Assembly: GCA_017646555.1 (NCBI GenBank)
Contig: JAGCMG010000020.1
Coordinates: forward strand, 1 to 12,002
Reading direction: 5' to 3'
From: Clostridia bacterium
Lineage (GTDB): Bacteria > Bacillota > Clostridia > Christensenellales > Borkfalkiaceae
Length of the DNA stretch: 12,002 nt
Shown: positions 7,609 through 12,002 of the stretch, piece after piece
Position numbering within the stretch: the stretch's first letter is position 1
How the letters are laid out: each line of letters begins with the position of its first letter
Program-made: the position numbers and the translations under genes
Notes under the pieces: model-generated
Seen by the model: the letters and a program-made list of their open reading frames with translations, nothing else
Database searches by the model: none
What the model was told of the DNA's origin: nothing

Positions 7609-8844
7609 TTAGTAAATAGGATATTTTTTGCACATTTCAGCAACTTCTTTGCTTACTTGTTCTTTGCTGTTTTCGAAGTCAGACGCTACTAACTTAATCC
7701 ATTTAGCGATTTTGAGCATATCGTCTTCCTTAAAGCCACGCGAAGTAACTGCTGGCGTACCAATTCTAATACCACTGGTTACGAATGGAGTTTGTGGGTC
7801 GTTAGGAATAGTGTTCTTATTTACGGTAATGTGAACTTCGTCAAGACGCTTTTCCATTTCTTTACCGGTAATGTTGAACGCGCGTAAATCAACTAACATT
7901 AAGTGATTGTCCGTATCGCCCGAAACAATTCTAAAACCTTCTTCTTTTAATGCGTTACATAAAACTTTTGCGTTTTTAACGATTTGGGTTTGGTAAGCCT
8001 TAAATTCGTCGGTCATTGCTTCGCCAAGAGCAACTGCTTTTGCAGCGATAATGTGCATTAAAGGACCACCTTGAGTACCAGGGAAAACTGCCTTATCAAT
8101 TTGTTTAGCAAATTGTTCTTTACAAAGGATAAGACCACCACGTGGACCACGAAGAGTTTTATGAGTGGTAGTGGTTACTACGTCAGCGTAAGGAACTGGG
8201 CTTGGGTGAAGACCTGCTGCTACTAAACCTGCAATGTGCGCCATATCTACCATATAGATTGCACCTACTTCGTCAGCGATTTCACGGATTTTCTTAAAAT
8301 CGATTTCGCCCGAGTATGCACTTGCGCCTGCAATAATCATTTTAGGCTTGCATTCAAGCGCAATTCTTCTCATTTCGTCGTAGTCAAGTCTTTCGGTTTC
8401 GTCGGAAACGCTATAAGGTACGACGTTAAAATATTTACCCGAAATATTTACAGGTGAGCCGTGTGATAAGTGACCACCGTGAGCAAGGTTTAAGCCCATA
8501 ACGGTATCACCTGGGTTTACGAAAGCAAAGAACGCTGCAAGGTTAGCGCTTGCGCCACAGTGTGGTTGAACGTTAGCGTGGTCTGCACCGAATAATTTTT
8601 TAGCACGTTCTCTTGCGATATCTTCAACAACGTCTACAAATTCGCAACCACCGTAATAACGCTTGCCTGGGAAACCTTCGGCATATTTGTTTGTAAGAAC
8701 GGTACCTGCTGCTAATAATACTGCTTTTGATACGATATTTTCAGATGCGATAAGTTCAATATTACCACGTTGACGATTTAATTCGTCATTACAAGCAGAA
8801 TACACTTCTGCATCATAATTAGCAAGTTCATCAAAAAAATTCAT
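7609..8844 (-). CDS. glyA: Serine hydroxymethyltransferase
   Basis: This PLP enzyme interconverts serine plus tetrahydrofolate with glycine plus 5,10-methylene-tetrahydrofolate. It has 411 residues, the standard bacterial length. ELIASENIVS (30-39), KYAEGFPGKRYYGG (53-66), VDMAHIAGLVAAG (199-211) with D200 and H203, and the PLP lysine K229 in TTTTHKTLRGPRGG (224-237) are all present and keep the E. coli numbering. GIRIGTPA (358-365) supplies the carboxylate-binding arginine. The start has AGGAG (8857-8853) upstream. The gene sits inside the purine operon between the AICAR formyltransferase and purD genes. That fits a supply role: its glycine is the PurD substrate, and its one-carbon product leads to the 10-formyl-tetrahydrofolate used by PurN and the AICAR formyltransferase. 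Confidence 0.97.
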   Translation of the reverse strand: MNFFDELANYDAEVYSACNDELNRQRGNIELIASENIVSKAVLLAAGTVLTNKYAEGFPGKRYYGGCEFVDVVEDIARERAKKLFGADHANVQPHCGASANLAAFFAFVNPGDTVMGLNLAHGGHLSHGSPVNISGKYFNVVPYSVSDETERLDYDEMRRIALECKPKMIIAGASAYSGEIDFKKIREIADEVGAIYMVDMAHIAGLVAAGLHPSPVPYADVVTTTTHKTLRGPRGGLILCKEQFAKQIDKAVFPGTQGGPLMHIIAAKAVALGEAMTDEFKAYQTQIVKNAKVLCNALKEEGFRIVSGDTDNHLMLVDLRAFNITGKEMEKRLDEVHITVNKNTIPNDPQTPFVTSGIRIGTPAVTSRGFKEDDMLKIAKWIKLVASDFENSKEQVSKEVAEMCKKYPIY

Positions 8845-8883
8845 TTTTATTTCTCCTATTTACTGTATATTTATCAAAATTGT

Positions 8884-8897
8884 GGGTAACACTACCC
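8884..8897 (-). other. Small intercistronic stem-loop upstream of glyA
   Basis: The minus strand can form a 5-bp stem GGGTA/TACCC around a GTGT loop, starting 6 nt after the AICAR formyltransferase stop. No T-run follows, so it is not a terminator. It lies in the longest gap within the purine operon (59 nt) and might act in mRNA processing or stability, but so short a stem could be chance. Confidence 0.3.
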
Positions 8898-8903
8898 TTT
8901 ATT

Positions 8904-10085
8904 TTAGTGATGGAATAATCTTAATCCCGTGAAAGCCATAACCATATCAAATCCGTTGCAACTTTCGATAACAAGGTCGTCTCTAATTGAGCCACCTGGT
9001 TGCGCTATATATTTAACGCCCGAAAGTTTTGCTCTTTCAATGTTGTCATAGAACGGGAAGAACGCGTCTGAACCTAATGCTACACCGTCAACTGAATTTA
9101 AGTATTCACGCATTTCTTCTGCCGTGAAAGGTTCAGGTTGTTTAGTGAAGTATTTTTGCCATACGCCGTCAGCACATACGTCTGCTTCGTTTTTATTGAT
9201 ATAGCCGTCGATTGCATTATCTCTATCAGGACGACCTAAATCACTTCTAAACGGTAAGTTTAATACCTTATCGTGTTGGCGTAAGAACCAAGTATCAGCC
9301 TTACTGCCTGCAAGTCTTGTACAATGTATACGCGATTGTTGACCTGCACCTACACCGATTGCTTGACCGTCTACTGCATAGCAAACTGAGTTGGATTGAG
9401 TATACTTTAAGGTTATTAATGCAACGATTAAATCCCTTTGTGCTTCAGGTGAAAGATTTTTATTTTCGGTTACGATATTTTTGAGCATATCAGCGTCGAT
9501 TTTAATATTGTTTCTACCTTGTTCAAAAGTAATGCCGAAAACTTGCTTTCTTTCAATTTCTTCTGGAATATAATCAGGGTCGATTTCAATAATATTGTAG
9601 CCACCCTTTCTTTTTGCTTTTAAGATTTCAAGCGCTTCCGGTTCATAACCTGGTGCAATAACGCCGTCAGATACTTCTCTTGCGATAAGTTTTGCAGTCG
9701 TTACGTCACAAACGTCTGAAAGTGAAATAAAATCACCGAAAGAGCACATTCTATCTGCGCCACGCGCTCTTGCATAAGCACAAGCAAGTAAAGAATCGTC
9801 TAAGCCGTCAACGTCGTCAACAAAACATGCCTTTTTAAGTTTTTCAGGAAGTTTTACGCCAACTGATGCAGAAGTCGGACTTACGTGCTTAAACGAAGTT
9901 GCAGCCGGTAAATTTAAAGCGGCTTTTAATTCTTTAACTAATTGCCAACCGTTAAGTGCGTCTAAAAAGTTGATATAACCTGGTTTGCCGTTTAATACTT
10001 TGATTGGTAATTCACGGTTTTCGATATAAATTCTTGCAGGTTTTTGATTTGGATTGCAACCGTATTTTAATTCGATTTCTTTCAT
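8904..10085 (-). CDS. purH: Phosphoribosylaminoimidazolecarboxamide formyltransferase, monofunctional
   Basis: The protein transfers a formyl group from 10-formyl-tetrahydrofolate to AICAR, giving FAICAR, the ninth purine step. It has 393 residues and corresponds to the C-terminal AICARFT domain of bifunctional PurH (about 510-530 residues); the N-terminal MGS-like cyclohydrolase domain is absent. Diagnostic segments are LKYGCNPNQKPA (6-17); the catalytic Lys-His pair K66-H67 in SFKHVSP; KYTQSNSVCYA (227-237); GAGQQSR (246-252); GSDAFFPFYDN (338-348); and QPGGSIRDD (362-370). The end, GLRLFHH, departs from the usual R-H-F-R/K-H. The missing cyclohydrolase function is supplied by the gene immediately upstream, 16 nt away. 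The start has AAAGGAA upstream. Some authors call such stand-alone proteins PurV. Function is well supported by the motifs; the symbol is a choice. Confidence 0.93.
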   Translation of the reverse strand: MKEIELKYGCNPNQKPARIYIENRELPIKVLNGKPGYINFLDALNGWQLVKELKAALNLPAATSFKHVSPTSASVGVKLPEKLKKACFVDDVDGLDDSLLACAYARARGADRMCSFGDFISLSDVCDVTTAKLIAREVSDGVIAPGYEPEALEILKAKRKGGYNIIEIDPDYIPEEIERKQVFGITFEQGRNNIKIDADMLKNIVTENKNLSPEAQRDLIVALITLKYTQSNSVCYAVDGQAIGVGAGQQSRIHCTRLAGSKADTWFLRQHDKVLNLPFRSDLGRPDRDNAIDGYINKNEADVCADGVWQKYFTKQPEPFTAEEMREYLNSVDGVALGSDAFFPFYDNIERAKLSGVKYIAQPGGSIRDDLVIESCNGFDMVMAFTGLRLFHH

Positions 10086-10101
10086 ATTTTTTCCTTTAAT
10101 A

Positions 10102-10821
10102 TTATTTGTTTTTATTAATCAATCTTTCTTGATACTTGCCGTCTTCTAAATTAACGAAACGAACATATAAAGAAATTTTATTGTTGTCATCAAGAGCATC
10201 CCAAAGTTTATTAGTGAATTCGTCGATACAATTAGGAATTGCAACTCTTTCAGGTTCGCCTTGGAAAGTTGGAATAGGATTACCGTCGCATACGTAAGTG
10301 TGAATAAAATGACCAAGACCTGCTTTCGATGGATAATCAAAAGTATATCTTGCGCAATCACTACCTTCTGCGTCTATACTTTTTAAAATGCTCATCTTGT
10401 AAGCAAAATCGTTATCGTTAAAGGTTACCATACCACTAATTCTTGGCGTTAAGTTTGGCGCGTCAGGTTCAAAACAACGCGTTTTTAACGCGCTTGAAAA
10501 ACATTTGCCCGCTTTTAAGCCGTCGTAAATCGTATCGGTTTGGTCACCGTTAGTTACTATAAGTTTATTTTCGTATTCGCGAAGAGCCGCGTAAATAATT
10601 AAACTTGGGTCTTCAACCTTGCTTGCATCAAATGGTTCAGTAAAAACTGCGCCGTCTTTAATAGTGAAAACTCTGTTACGGCTGTTTGCGCTTCTACCCA
10701 TAATAAAGTAAGCAACGCAAGCGTTTTTGCCGTCGGCACTTTTACCGATTACTATACCTCTACCAACGTAACTGTTACCTTTAACAGCGTCGTCAATACC
10801 GTTGATTTTATAAATTTCCAT
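10102..10821 (-). CDS. purO: IMP cyclohydrolase, PurO type
   Basis: This 239-residue protein belongs to the IMP cyclohydrolase family first described in archaea (PurO), unrelated to the PurH N-terminal domain. It closes FAICAR to IMP, the last purine step. Visible family features are YVGRG near the N-terminus (18-22), GRSANSRNRVF (42-52), NGDQTDTIYDGL (91-102), EPDAPNLTPRISG (118-130) and GLGHFIHTY (168-176). It is somewhat longer than archaeal PurO (about 200 residues). Its place directly before a formyltransferase that lacks its own cyclohydrolase domain strongly supports the role. It starts 5 nt after purN. Its Shine-Dalgarno sequence (CGGAG) is formed by the last purN codons and stop, so the two are probably coupled in translation. 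Direct involvement in IMP formation is inferred from family and context. Confidence 0.88.
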   Translation of the reverse strand: MEIYKINGIDDAVKGNSYVGRGIVIGKSADGKNACVAYFIMGRSANSRNRVFTIKDGAVFTEPFDASKVEDPSLIIYAALREYENKLIVTNGDQTDTIYDGLKAGKCFSSALKTRCFEPDAPNLTPRISGMVTFNDNDFAYKMSILKSIDAEGSDCARYTFDYPSKAGLGHFIHTYVCDGNPIPTFQGEPERVAIPNCIDEFTNKLWDALDDNNKISLYVRFVNLEDGKYQERLINKNK

Positions 10822-10826
10822 ATCTT

Positions 10827-11432
10827 TTACTCCGTGATGATTTTGTTACAAACTTTTTCAACCGAAAGTGGAAGTATTTTCCACTCTGCTTGACGCATTA
10901 CGCGTTTTTGTAATTTTTCAGGCGTATCGCCGTCTTTTACAGCAACTGCTTTTTGCATTATTATTTCGCCACCGTCGGTTATTTCGTTGACGAAGTGTAC
11001 CGTTGCACCCGTTACCTTTACGCCTTTTTTAAGCGCTCCTTCGTGAACGCGTAAGCCGTAATAGCCGTCCCCACAAAAAGACGGTATAAGCGACGGGTGT
11101 ACGTTTATTATTTTTTTATCGTATTTTTTTGTGAATTCTGCGCTTAAAATCGTCATAAAACCTGCTAAAACGATTATATCTATTTGATTTTCGTTTAGAT
11201 TTTCAATGATTTTATCTTCAAACGCTTTTTGCGAGCCGAGTTCTTTTTTAACTACGGTTACGCTTTTAATATCAGCGTTTTTTGCGCGCGTGAGCGCGTA
11301 CGCGTTTTGGTTGCTTGAAACGACTAACGAAATTTCACCACTTTTAATAACGCCGTTTTTTTCAGCGTCGATAAGCGCTTGAAGATTAGTGCCACCACCC
11401 GAAACGAATACTGCTATTTTTGCTTTTCTCAT
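10827..11432 (-). CDS. purN: Phosphoribosylglycinamide formyltransferase, folate-dependent
   Basis: PurN formylates GAR with 10-formyl-tetrahydrofolate to give FGAR, the third purine step. The 201-residue length is normal. The N-terminal nucleotide fold shows VFVSGGGTNLQALI (8-21). The catalytic residues are N110 and H112 in INVHPSLIPSF and D153 in ITDGGEII, matching E. coli N106, H108 and D144. The stretch CGDGYYGLRVHEG (120-132) replaces the PGxxAxxxAxxxG pattern of E. coli-type enzymes, a variant I associate with clostridial PurN. The ATG overlaps the purM stop by four bases (ATGA), a common sign of translational coupling; the upstream AAGG site is weak, which fits reliance on coupling. 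Confidence 0.96.
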   Translation of the reverse strand: MRKAKIAVFVSGGGTNLQALIDAEKNGVIKSGEISLVVSSNQNAYALTRAKNADIKSVTVVKKELGSQKAFEDKIIENLNENQIDIIVLAGFMTILSAEFTKKYDKKIINVHPSLIPSFCGDGYYGLRVHEGALKKGVKVTGATVHFVNEITDGGEIIMQKAVAVKDGDTPEKLQKRVMRQAEWKILPLSVEKVCNKIITE

Positions 11433-12002
11433 AATAAGATTACCTTATCTTCACTTTCAACTATTTCGCCTAAAATATAAGCGTTTTCGCCGTTTGCTTT
11501 TAAGATATCAAGCGTTTTTTGAGCGTCGTTTTTATCTACTACTACACTCATACCTACGCCCATATTAAAGGTGTTGAACATATCGTGCTCAGAGATGTTA
11601 CCAACCTTTTGAATAAGTTTAAATATAGGAAGAATTTGAACGTCGTCCTTTTTAATCTTAACGCCTAAACCTTCTGGAATAGAACGTGGCATATTTTCAT
11701 AGAAACCACCGCCCGTAATGTGCGAAACGCCTTTAACTTTAACTTCCTTAAATACTTCAAGCATAGGTTTAACGTAAAGTTTAGTAGGTGTAAGTAAAGT
11801 TTCGCCTAAGGTTTTATCACCAAGTTCGTCGTATTTTTTATTTAAGTCAGCATTTTCAATATCGAAAACCTTTCTAACGAGTGAAAAACCGTTAGAGTGT
11901 ACGCCAGATGACGGAATAGCAATCATAACGTCGCCTGCTTTCATTGATGATTTATCAATAACTTGCGCACGGTCTACGATACCAACAGAAAAACCTGCCA
12001 AG
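11429..12002 (-). CDS. purM: Phosphoribosylformylglycinamidine cyclo-ligase (AIR synthetase), C-terminal part
   Basis: PurM closes FGAM to AIR with ATP, the fifth purine step. About 190 C-terminal residues are present out of the usual 340 or so; the start lies beyond the right edge. Identification rests on DLAGF-like LAGFSVGIVDR at the edge, AIPSSGVHSNGFSLVRK (canonical L-P-S-S-G-x-H-S-N-G-x-S-L-x-R), SHITGGGFYENMPR and FNMGVGMSVVV, all hallmarks of AIR synthetase C-terminal domains. The stop TGA overlaps the purN ATG. The reading frame continues to the end of the window, so the apparent first codon (TTG, 12001) is an internal leucine and not a start. Confidence 0.96.
   Translation of the reverse strand, partial: LAGFSVGIVDRAQVIDKSSMKAGDVMIAIPSSGVHSNGFSLVRKVFDIENADLNKKYDELGDKTLGETLLTPTKLYVKPMLEVFKEVKVKGVSHITGGGFYENMPRSIPEGLGVKIKKDDVQILPIFKLIQKVGNISEHDMFNTFNMGVGMSVVVDKNDAQKTLDILKANGENAYILGEIVESEDKVILL

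Noticed and set aside
1..12002. Searched for tRNA, rRNA, riboswitch, CRISPR, IS elements, phage genes and defence genes
   Set aside because: None is visible. Genes fill nearly all of the window, the 5' region of the purine operon where a purine riboswitch might lie is outside it, and there is no long direct or inverted repeat.

Overview
The window is a stretch of a low-GC bacterial chromosome. Every gene lies on the minus strand, so transcription runs from the right edge to the left. The sequence points to an anaerobic Firmicute of the Clostridia type: AT-rich DNA, strong AGGAG/GGAGG ribosome binding sites, tightly packed and overlapping genes, a single-chain PurL with fused glutaminase in the form common in Clostridia, and a PurH replaced by two separate proteins. 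No marker gene is present, so the order and genus are not resolved.

Region 1 (12002 down to 2631) is the 3' part of a de novo purine operon. Its order is purM (5' end outside the window), purN, a PurO-type IMP cyclohydrolase, a stand-alone AICAR formyltransferase, glyA, purD and purL. The genes overlap (purM/purN by 4 nt, purD/purL by 1 nt) or are separated by 5, 16, 59 and 23 nt. A strong intrinsic terminator (2593-2617) follows purL. The promoter lies beyond the right edge. GlyA supplies glycine to PurD and feeds the one-carbon pool used by PurN and the AICAR formyltransferase. PurD, PurN, PurL and PurM carry out consecutive early steps, and the formyltransferase and cyclohydrolase finish IMP.

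Region 2 (2630-2450, 181 bp) is the only sizeable intergenic stretch. It holds the purL terminator, an AT-only palindrome, a perfect consensus sigma-A promoter (TTGACA, 17 bp, TATAAT) and a short leader with a GGAGG site.

Region 3 (2449 down to 1) is a second operon: a sodium:solute symporter followed 12 nt later by phenylacetate-CoA ligase, which runs off the left edge. Together they suggest uptake and CoA activation of an arylacetic acid; the substrate is inferred.

There are no tRNA or rRNA genes, mobile elements, CRISPR arrays or long repeats, and no gene-free stretch exceeds 300 bases. The most unexpected signal is compositional. Reading by eye, I found no GATC, AGCT or CTAG in 12 kb. 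All nine Asp-Pro pairs are coded GAC-CCN, as expected if GATC is being avoided at synonymous sites. Otherwise this is largely housekeeping sequence, and I do not see a clearly new biological system.
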